From an uncultured Clostridia bacterium (GTDB lineage: Bacteria; Bacillota; Clostridia; Oscillospirales; Acutalibacteraceae), in contig CANQGN010000026.1 in assembly GCA_947623215.1 (NCBI GenBank), forward strand, positions 1 through 13,495: a stretch of 13,495 bases of DNA. The letters run 5' to 3'. The notes beneath the pieces are model-generated. The model was not told the origin of the DNA. It did no database searches and worked only from the letters and a program-made list of their open reading frames with translations. Numbering within the stretch: the stretch's first letter is position 1; the number at the start of each line of letters is the position of its first letter. Positions 8,339 to 12,944 of this stretch are shown here, in pieces. The translations under genes were made by a program, and so were the position numbers.

Positions 8339-8373
8339 TTCCATTCGTCCCCTCTCGTCCCCACTGTGTCCCA
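8339..8373 (-). promoter_or_regulatory. MraZ operator: four boxes at exact 10-bp spacing
   Basis: Reading the minus strand from 8373: TGGGA, TGGGG, AGGGG and TGGAA, each starting 10 nt after the last (8373, 8363, 8353, 8343). MraZ is known to bind tandem TGGG-type repeats with 5-nt gaps, and this array has that spacing. The first box overlaps the last base of the -10 element and the array spans the expected start site near 8366, a position suited to repression. The first two boxes are best; the fourth is degenerate. Confidence 0.85.
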
Positions 8374-8401
8374 TTATAGGACAGGTGCCTTGGAAATGCA
8401 A
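8373..8401 (-). promoter_or_regulatory. Sigma-A-type promoter of the mraZ operon
   Basis: On the minus strand, TTGCAT (8401-8396), a 17-nt spacer and a perfect TATAAT (8378-8373). The leader to the mraZ ATG is about 90 nt. A run of A and T (8410-8422) lies just upstream of the -35 and could act as an UP element. Confidence 0.88.
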
Positions 8402-8409
8402 GGGGTTTG

Positions 8410-8422
8410 AAAAAATTTTTTT
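8410..8422. other. A6T7 tract upstream of the mraZ -35
   Basis: Six A followed by seven T in an otherwise GC-rich genome, ending about 9 bp upstream of the mraZ -35 box. Such tracts bend DNA and can contact the RNA polymerase alpha subunit. The role is inferred from position only. Confidence 0.4.
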
Positions 8423-8425
8423 GCG

Positions 8426-8455
8426 CCAAAAGGTAACAAATTTGTAACCTTTTGG
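8426..8455. repeat. 30-bp near-perfect palindrome upstream of the mraZ promoter
   Basis: The sequence reads CCAAAAGGT, then AACAAATTTGTA, then ACCTTTTGG. It equals its reverse complement except for one A/A pair (28 of 30 positions). It lies about 25 bp upstream of the -35. No T-run follows on either strand close enough for a good terminator, so an operator for a dimeric regulator is the more likely reading. Confidence 0.6.
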
Positions 8456-8538
8456 CCTTTTGTCGATTTTCGCTGTTTTTAACGAAACGCTTGTTCTTTT
8501 TCGCTCGCGTTCCGTCTTTTTCCCCAAAGAAACGATAG

Positions 8539-8569
8539 AAAAAACCGCCTCCCCGGGGTGGAGAGGCGG
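8539..8569 (-). terminator. Intrinsic terminator (second of two), minus strand
   Basis: On the minus strand, CCGCCTC (8569-8563) and GAGGCGG (8551-8545) pair around an 11-nt loop and are followed by six T (8544-8539). It stops leftward transcription before the mraZ promoter. Confidence 0.8.
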
Positions 8570-8611
8570 CAGCAAAAGGAGGTAAAGCGAAAAGAGAAAT
8601 TCAGGAGAATC

Positions 8612-8653
8612 AAAAAAAAGACGGCGCCCTTCTCGTTACAGAAGAGAGCCGTC
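8612..8653 (-). terminator. Intrinsic terminator (first of two), minus strand
   Basis: On the minus strand, GACGGC (8653-8648) pairs with GCCGTC (8625-8620), with additional TCTTCT/AGAAGG pairing inside, followed by eight T (8619-8612). It would end transcripts from tcdA, the hydrolase and the foldback element. Confidence 0.88.
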
Positions 8654-8689
8654 TGTTCGGGTTCTATTTGGTTTGATGAACCGCGCTTG

Positions 8690-9006
8690 AGGCGAGGGGA
8701 GCCGAACCCGCGTCGGTTTTCGGCGGCCCTGGCAATAGTACAACGTGTTGTACCCCGATTGCATTGCCTCGTTGCGCCCATGCGACGTCATCGCCCTTGA
8801 CAATACGCCAAGTATTCTCTGCGGGCGCTTCCTTGCCTGAACACAAATCCGCTCGCTGAAAACTGCTTCGCACCCCTCGCTGAGAAATTTTTGAGGACTT
8901 TTTCGTTCGGAGGACGAAGCCGGGCTTTCCGCAAGGCAAGGACGACGGACGGAAAAGGGCCAAAAAGGGCCTGCGAGGGGCGGCGTGTGTTCGACTCCCC
9001 TCGCCT
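8690..9006. repeat. About 317-bp foldback element with 18-bp terminal inverted repeats (possible dispersed repeat or structured RNA)
   Basis: The ends are AGGCGAGGGGAGCCGAAC (8690-8707) and, inverted, AGGCGAGGGGAGTCGAAC (9006-8989), differing at one position; weaker pairing continues inward. The interior is full of nested complements. Local hairpins are GTACAAC/GTTGTAC (8738-8753), AATAC/GTATT (8802-8816) and TTCGT/ACGAA (8902-8918). GCGCCC/GGGCGC (8774/8823) and CCTTGCC/GGCAAGG (8831/8935) pair at longer range. No convincing gene lies inside. The element begins 1 nt after the hydrolase stop, and on the minus strand is followed by a strong terminator. It could be a MITE-like or REP-like dispersed repeat, or the body of a noncoding RNA read leftward. 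Which of these is not decidable from one copy. Confidence 0.6.
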
Positions 9007-9834
9007 TTAGGTGTAAGAGAGCAAAAAGTCCGCCGACTCGTCTAAAATAGCCGGTAACTCCGGCCCGGCATCGGGGGCGAGGGGTTCAAAGCCGTGGTTG
9101 GCGTCGCGGCTGACTAAGAGTTTGGCCGCAACGCCGGCGCGTTTGAGCTTTTGGTAGAGTAAATCGGCCTGCACCGGCAGCACCAAATTGTCTTTGGTGC
9201 CGGTCGCCAGCATGGTGGGGGGCGTGGCGGGGGTTACGTATTCGATAGGGCTAAAGCGGCGGTATTCCGCTTCCGTTTGCTCGCTGAAGAGGGGAGTTAA
9301 ATCAATGGGGGTGTAAAAGGCGCTGTTTTCAAAGGGCATCAGGGTGGGGGGTGCCAGCCCCACTACCGCCTTTACGGCAAAGCGTTCGTCGGCGTATTCC
9401 CGCAGTTCCCCCAGCGCGTCGCAGGGCATGTAAGCCGCCTGCAGGGCCAAGTGAGCGCCGGCCGAGTGGCCAATGGCGCACAGCCGCATGGGGTCTATAT
9501 AGAGCGCCTCGCGGTGGCGTGCCAGGTAGCCCATGGCGTCTAAAATATCGGCGGTAATTTCGGCCATGTGCACGCCGTCGGCCTGTTGCCCCCGGTAAGA
9601 GAGCGCTACGGCGGCGAACCCCTGCTCCCGCAGGCGGTCGGCGGTGCGTTTGGCCATGTTGTACATCGAGACCGAGGTGTTGCGCTGCCAGCCGCCGCCG
9701 GGAATCATCACCAGCACCGGCGCGGGCCCGTCACCCGGTTTTGTGGGGGGGAAGAAGAGCAGGTCGTTTTCACTGTCTCCCACTTTTTTGTAGAGCAGCT
9801 GCTGCTCGGCGTTGTTTTGGGGAATGGTTTGCAT
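9007..9834 (-). CDS. Alpha/beta hydrolase (BD-FAE-like esterase/lipase fold), substrate unknown
   Basis: A 275-aa cytoplasmic protein without a signal peptide. It has the alpha/beta-hydrolase landmarks in order: an oxyanion-hole PGGGW (45-49), the nucleophile elbow GHSAG (122-126, Ser124), an acid in TGTKDNLV (Asp215), and the catalytic histidine in NHGFE (His247). The layout resembles the esterase/dienelactone-hydrolase groups often labelled BD-FAE or carboxylesterase. The PGGG in place of HGGG is a common variant. The ATG at 9834 is chosen because AAGGA sits 10 nt before it; a GTG at 9843 lies directly on that ribosome binding site. It follows tcdA by 20 nt and is probably co-transcribed with it, but nothing shows a functional link. 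Substrate cannot be named. Confidence 0.88.
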   Translation of the reverse strand: MQTIPQNNAEQQLLYKKVGDSENDLLFFPPTKPGDGPAPVLVMIPGGGWQRNTSVSMYNMAKRTADRLREQGFAAVALSYRGQQADGVHMAEITADILDAMGYLARHREALYIDPMRLCAIGHSAGAHLALQAAYMPCDALGELREYADERFAVKAVVGLAPPTLMPFENSAFYTPIDLTPLFSEQTEAEYRRFSPIEYVTPATPPTMLATGTKDNLVLPVQADLLYQKLKRAGVAAKLLVSRDANHGFEPLAPDAGPELPAILDESADFLLSYT

Positions 9835-9854
9835 ATTCGTCACGTCCTTTTTAC

Positions 9855-10577
9855 TTACTCGGTCGCCGGGGCGGCCGTCAGGTCCCGTATTACTTCTGCG
9901 GCCAGCAGCAGCCCCGCCGCCGCCGGCACAAAGGCGCAGCTGGCCGGGGTGCGGGGGTCAGCCTCACTGCCCGCCGCCGCAGCCGGTTTTACCGGCGGTT
10001 CTTTAGAGTAAACCACCTTTAAATGGTCAATGCCCCGTTTTTTTAACTCCCGGCGCATTACCTTGGCCAGCGGGCAAACGGAGGTTTCGGGTATGTCTGC
10101 CACTTCAAAGACGGCGGGGTTCAACTTGTTGCCCGCTCCCATGGCGCTGATGATCGGCACGCCGGCCTCTCTTGCCTTTTGTACCAACAGCAGCTTGGCC
10201 GTTACGGAGTCCACCGCGTCGATTATATAATCGAACAAAGAAAAGTCTATCTCGTCGGCGCATTCCGGCATGTAAAACAGCCGGTGTGGGGTTACGCTGA
10301 TTGCGGGGTTAATGGCAAGGGTGCGCTCGGCCGCCGCTTCTACCTTGTACCGGCCAATGGTTTGGTGGGTGGCGTGCAGCTGGCGGTTGAGGTTGCTAAG
10401 CGTTACCCGGTCGCCGTCTATTAAATCCAGCGCGCCAATACCGGTGCGGGCGAGCGCCTCTACCGCGTAGCCGCCTACCCCCCCAACGCCAAACACCGCC
10501 ACCCGGCTGGCCGCCAGCCGCTCCATGGCGGGGCGGCCGAGCAGTCGTTCGGTGCGGGTAAATTCTGGAAAGGTCAT
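9855..10577 (-). CDS. tcdA: TcdA (CsdL-like), tRNA threonylcarbamoyladenosine dehydratase
   Basis: A 240-aa E1-like/ThiF-fold enzyme. It shows the N-terminal FTRTERLLG and the nucleotide-binding VFGVGGVGGYAVEALARTG (about 28-46). It also has DGDRVTLSNLNRQLHA with the ATP-contacting SNLNRQ, and DYIIDAVDSVTAK. TcdA uses ATP to dehydrate t6A at position 37 of ANN-decoding tRNAs, giving cyclic t6A. The SVCPLAKVMRRELKKRGI and CAFVPAAAGLLLA stretches are also typical of the family. Start: ATG at 10577, with AAAGGAGG about 10 nt upstream; the in-frame TTG at 10604 lacks a site and lies inside a leader hairpin. Driven by its own promoter and followed by the hydrolase. A general ThiF/MoeB-type E1 is the alternative, but the N-terminal motif favours TcdA. 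Confidence 0.92.
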   Translation of the reverse strand: MTFPEFTRTERLLGRPAMERLAASRVAVFGVGGVGGYAVEALARTGIGALDLIDGDRVTLSNLNRQLHATHQTIGRYKVEAAAERTLAINPAISVTPHRLFYMPECADEIDFSLFDYIIDAVDSVTAKLLLVQKAREAGVPIISAMGAGNKLNPAVFEVADIPETSVCPLAKVMRRELKKRGIDHLKVVYSKEPPVKPAAAAGSEADPRTPASCAFVPAAAGLLLAAEVIRDLTAAPATE

Positions 10578-10604
10578 CGCCGCCGCGCCTCCTTTTTGGG
10601 TCAA

Positions 10605-10626
10605 AACCGGCTTTCGCTTGCCGGTT
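10605..10626 (-). promoter_or_regulatory. Stem-loop at the 5' end of the tcdA transcript
   Basis: AACCGGC and GCCGGTT pair (7 bp) around an 8-nt AAGCGAAA loop. With a transcription start near 10623 the hairpin forms the very 5' end of the mRNA. It is followed by TTTTG, so it could be a weak attenuator or a stabilising 5' stem. Confidence 0.45.
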
Positions 10627-10629
10627 CAA

Positions 10630-10658
10630 ATTGTACGATATTTCTGCCCGCTTGTCAA
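10630..10658 (-). promoter_or_regulatory. Sigma-A-type promoter of tcdA-hydrolase
   Basis: On the minus strand, consensus TTGACA (10658-10653), a 17-nt spacer and TACAAT (10635-10630). It stands back to back with the bofA promoter region. Confidence 0.88.
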
Positions 10659-10671
10659 GGGGCGGGGGCAT

Positions 10672-10699
10672 GCATAATTTGCGCCGGAGTTCATACATA
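10672..10699 (+). promoter_or_regulatory. Candidate sigma-E-like promoter of bofA
   Basis: GCATAAT (10672-10678), 13 nt, and CATACATA (10692-10699). Each half matches 6 of 7 defined positions of the Bacillus sigma-E consensus; the spacer is 1 nt short of the usual 14-15. In B. subtilis bofA is a mother-cell, sigma-E-controlled gene, which raises the prior. No good sigma-A promoter was seen on this strand. Confidence 0.5.
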
Positions 10700-10737
10700 T
10701 AAAGTAACGAAGACAAAACCAAAATAGGAGGAACGCT

Positions 10738-11007
10738 ATGACGACCTTCATTCACGCGGCGGCGCTGGTATTGGCCGGCGGCGCGGGGGTTTACCTGCTT
10801 TATACCTTGCTTACCGGCCCCCGCCCCTTTAAAACCGCCTGTTCTTCGGCCCTGCTTGGGGTGGCCGCCCTGTTTGTGGTGCTGTTAGCCGGACAAGCGG
10901 CGGGCGAAACCCTGCACCTAAACCCCTACACGCTGGGTACTTCTGCGCTGCTGGGGCTGCCGGGGGTGGTGGCCATGCTGGTTATAAAAATTCTGTGGCA
11001 AATTTAA
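10738..11007 (+). CDS. bofA: BofA-family protein, inhibitor of pro-sigma-K processing
   Basis: An 89-aa, very hydrophobic protein with two to three membrane segments (about 5-25, 36-53 and 68-88). The C-terminal part LHLNPYTLGTSALLGLPGVV (59-78) matches the BofA pattern in which a His/Asn-Pro stretch precedes a G-L-L-G-L-P-G-V membrane helix. B. subtilis BofA (87 aa) sits in the outer forespore membrane and, with SpoIVFA, holds the SpoIVFB protease inactive until the forespore signals. The start is firm: AGGAGG 6 nt before the ATG. It stands alone between tcdA (divergent) and murD (same strand, own promoter). The gene marks the organism as a likely spore former. BofA-family proteins also occur in clostridia whose sigma-K pathway differs, so the precise role is inferred. 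Confidence 0.85.
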   Translation: MTTFIHAAALVLAGGAGVYLLYTLLTGPRPFKTACSSALLGVAALFVVLLAGQAAGETLHLNPYTLGTSALLGLPGVVAMLVIKILWQI

Positions 11008-11017
11008 GCGGCCGCTC

Positions 11018-11046
11018 TTGCAAAGCCGCCTTGGCTTTAGTATAAT
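11018..11046 (+). promoter_or_regulatory. Sigma-A-type promoter of murD
   Basis: TTGCAA (11018-11023), a 17-nt spacer and TATAAT (11041-11046). The spacer contains an inverted repeat, AAAGCC/GGCTTT (11022-11038), which might be an operator or the remnant of a bofA terminator; no T-run follows. Confidence 0.82.
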
Positions 11047-11078
11047 AGGGGCAACGCCAACCGGGGGAGGACTTTATT

Positions 11079-12500
11079 GTGGCAGAACAACAACAGGGCC
11101 GCTACGCCCGCTCGTTTGCGGGCAAGCGGGTACTTTTTTGCGGCATTGGGGTAACCCATCGCCCGCTTATAGAAGCCTTTGCCAAAGCGGGGGCAAAGGT
11201 AACGGCGGCTGACCGCCGAACAGAAGACCAGCTGGGGGAGGTCGCCCCCCGCCTGCGGGAGCTGGGGGTTACCCTGCGGCTGGGCGACGGGTATTTAGAC
11301 GATTGTTCGGCCGACGTGATTTTTCGCACGCCGGGGCTGCCCATTACCCACCCGGCGCTGCAACAAGCGGCTGCGGCCGGCATTCCCATTACCTCTGAAA
11401 TGGAGGAATTCTTTCGTCATTGCCCCGCGCGGCTCTTTGGCGTTACGGGGTCAGACGGTAAAACCACTACTACTACCTTAATCGCCGAGTTGTTAAAAGC
11501 GGCGGGCAAAACCGTCTTTTTGGGGGGCAACATCGGCCGCCCTTTGCTGCCGCTGGTGGAAGATATGACGGAAAACGACTGCGCGGTGGTGGAGCTTTCG
11601 TCCTTTCAGCTGATGACCATGCGCCAGGGGCCGGACGTAGCGGTGGTAACCAACGTCGCCCCCAATCATTTAGACGTCCACCGCGACATGGCGGAGTATA
11701 TTGAAGCAAAATCGAACCTTGTGCGCTACCAGCCGAAAGACAGTATAACGGTGCTCAACGCCGAAAATGAGATTACCCGCTCCTTTGCGGCTTTGGCCCC
11801 CGGGCAGGTGCGGTGGTTCAGCCACCTGCACCCGGTGCAGAACGGCTGCTATTTGGCGGGCGACCGCTTTGTGTTTGCCCAAAACGGCGAAGAGGTAGAG
11901 CTCTTTGACCAGTCGCTGCTGCGGCTGCCGGGGGCGCACAACCGCCAAAACTTTATGGCGGCGGTGTCGGCGGTAACGCCGGAGGTTTCGCTCGCTTGCC
12001 AGCGGCGGGTGGCCGAAACTTTTGCGGGGGTAGAGCACCGCATTGAGTTTGTGCGAGAGCTAAACGGCGCTCGCTGGTACAACGACTCCATTGCCACCAG
12101 CCCCACCCGCGCCATTGCGGGGCTGGCGTCGTTTCCCGTGCGGCAAATCATCATTGCCGGCGGGTATGACAAGCACATTCCCTTTGAACCCTTTGCCGAA
12201 AAAGCGGTGGAAAAAATTAAACTGCTCATTTTAACGGGCGACACCGCCGATAAAATAGAGGCAGCCGTGCGGGCCCAACCCGGCTATAACCCAGAGCGCC
12301 TGCGCATGGTGCGGGCAGAAAATTTGGAAGAAGCGGTGCAAATTGCCTACCGGGCGGCGGGCAGGGGAGACGTGGTATCGCTCAGCCCCGCCTGCGCCAG
12401 CTTTGACCGCTACCCCAACTTTGCCGAGCGCGGCCGCCACTTTAAGGCGCTGGTGGCCGCCCTGCCGGAGAAACCGGAAAAACCGGAAAAGCCGGAATAG
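11079..12500 (+). CDS. murD: MurD, UDP-MurNAc-L-alanine:D-glutamate ligase, outside the dcw operon
   Basis: A 473-aa Mur ligase adding D-Glu to UDP-MurNAc-L-Ala in the cytoplasm. Seen are the N-terminal Rossmann-like FCGIGVTHRPLIEAFAKAG, the P-loop GVTGSDGKTTTTT (121-133), VELSSFQL (171-178), NVAPNHLDVH (192-201), and Lys211 in AKSNLV as the probable carbamylated lysine. Further on are YNDSIATSPTRA (334-345) and the MurD-specific GGYDKHIPFEP (361-371) and LSPACASFDRYPNFAERG (435-452). The start is GTG, with GGAGG 8 nt upstream. The gene is normally between mraY and ftsW; here it is about 2.8 kb from mraZ, on the other strand, with its own promoter. The C-terminus ends in a repeated E-K-P tail that is not part of the ligase fold. 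Confidence 0.96.
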   Translation: MAEQQQGRYARSFAGKRVLFCGIGVTHRPLIEAFAKAGAKVTAADRRTEDQLGEVAPRLRELGVTLRLGDGYLDDCSADVIFRTPGLPITHPALQQAAAAGIPITSEMEEFFRHCPARLFGVTGSDGKTTTTTLIAELLKAAGKTVFLGGNIGRPLLPLVEDMTENDCAVVELSSFQLMTMRQGPDVAVVTNVAPNHLDVHRDMAEYIEAKSNLVRYQPKDSITVLNAENEITRSFAALAPGQVRWFSHLHPVQNGCYLAGDRFVFAQNGEEVELFDQSLLRLPGAHNRQNFMAAVSAVTPEVSLACQRRVAETFAGVEHRIEFVRELNGARWYNDSIATSPTRAIAGLASFPVRQIIIAGGYDKHIPFEPFAEKAVEKIKLLILTGDTADKIEAAVRAQPGYNPERLRMVRAENLEEAVQIAYRAAGRGDVVSLSPACASFDRYPNFAERGRHFKALVAALPEKPEKPEKPE

Positions 12501-12515
12501 CCGGGAAAAACGGAA
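12468..12515 (+). repeat. 9-nt tandem repeat at the murD 3' end
   Basis: Three copies of a 9-nt unit (AAACCGGAA and variants) encode EKPEKPEKP. A decayed version continues past the TAG stop, reaching an in-frame TAA 15 nt later. This looks like slippage growth of the C-terminus followed by a stop mutation. Confidence 0.65.
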
Positions 12516-12592
12516 TAATCATCGCGAAAAGGTCGGCAAGCAGTCGGCCTCTTCGCACGTTGGCGGCGTTCTTTTTGCGATTTTTGGCATTT

Positions 12593-12606
12593 CCCCCTGC
12601 GGGGGG
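12593..12606 (+). other. Short G/C hairpin between murD and the dapA promoter
   Basis: CCCCC-TGC-GGGGGG lies directly before the dapA -35 box. There is no T-run after it, so it is a poor terminator for murD. No better terminator was found between 12501 and 12606, so murD transcripts may read into the riboswitch. Confidence 0.3.
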
Positions 12607-12635
12607 TTGACAAATCCGCCCGGCTGTGATACCAT
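12607..12635 (+). promoter_or_regulatory. Sigma-A-type promoter of the riboswitch-dapA transcript
   Basis: Consensus TTGACA (12607-12612), a 17-nt spacer and TACCAT (12630-12635). The predicted start near 12642 is just before the aptamer's first stem. Confidence 0.85.
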
Positions 12636-12645
12636 GAGAAAAAAC

Positions 12646-12827
12646 GATAGAGGCGCATCTTGCCATCAGTAAGCCGGGCGCATAGCCTGCACCGGGCGTT
12701 GCCGGGCTAAAAGGGGCGGGTGCCGAAGACGGTCGTGTGGTGCGCGGCCGGTCTGGCAGGGCAAATTAACAGTTGTTCTGCTGTCGCAAAAAGGCCCGCA
12801 CCCCGGGCTTTCATGCGGAGCGCTATC
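12646..12827 (+). ncRNA. Lysine riboswitch aptamer (L box)
   Basis: The closing stem pairs GATAG (12646-12650) with CTATC (12823-12827). Conserved L-box blocks appear in order: AGAGGCGC with CATCAGTAAG, then GGCTAAAAGGGG followed by GTGCCGAAG (12705-12728), then GGCAGGGCAAATT, CTGCTGTCGC and GCGGAGCGCTATC (12815-12827). A 7-bp hairpin, AGGCCCG/CGGGCTT, forms the last arm. These match the known lysC-type aptamer closely. It binds lysine and controls the dapA mRNA in cis; dapA, the entry step of the lysine/DAP branch, is a known L-box target. Confidence 0.94.
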
Positions 12828-12866
12828 CATCACCGGCGGCAACCGCCCCCTTTGTTTTACCTGCCG

Positions 12867-12906
12867 CAACCGGAAATGGGACAGCCGCATGAACGGTTGT
12901 TTTTTT
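12867..12906 (+). terminator. Riboswitch expression-platform terminator before dapA
   Basis: CAACCG (12867-12872) pairs with CGGTTG (12894-12899), with a symmetric GAA/GAA internal loop and an inner ATG/CAT pair, and a T-run to 12906. The upstream CCGGCGGC (12833-12840) can instead pair with GCCGC..CCGG (12863-12873) and so free the T-run, which fits an antiterminator. Lysine binding would favour the terminator (OFF switch). Confidence 0.78.
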
Positions 12907-12944
12907 ATTATACGCCCACTTGGGGCAAGGAGAGGTTGACGGAT

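Noticed and set aside
8277..8429. A longer in-frame MraZ start
   Set aside because: The extension would be translated from the promoter, operator and leader; the ATG pair at 8276/8273 has a strong ribosome binding site and gives the standard 143-aa length.
8426..8455. The palindrome as an intrinsic terminator
   Set aside because: The stem is AT-rich in its centre and no T-run follows on either strand at the right distance; two good terminators already lie upstream on the minus strand.
8664..8963. A 99-codon reading frame across the foldback element on the minus strand
   Set aside because: It lies wholly inside structured inverted-repeat DNA, has no ribosome binding site, and has no recognisable fold; other frames across the same element are open too.
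8690..9006. tRNA or tmRNA gene suggested by GTTCG..CTCCCCTCGCC ends
   Set aside because: The would-be T-stem does not pair well at either end, no D-arm or anticodon arm fits, and no tmRNA tag reading frame ending in Ala-Ala is seen.
10578..10604. TTG start adding nine residues to TcdA
   Set aside because: It sits next to the leader hairpin, lacks a ribosome binding site, and the family N-terminus starts at the MTFPEF ATG.
12343..12672. Plus-strand frame overlapping the murD end and riboswitch promoter
   Set aside because: It is out of frame with murD, low in complexity, and crosses the promoter and the start of the aptamer.
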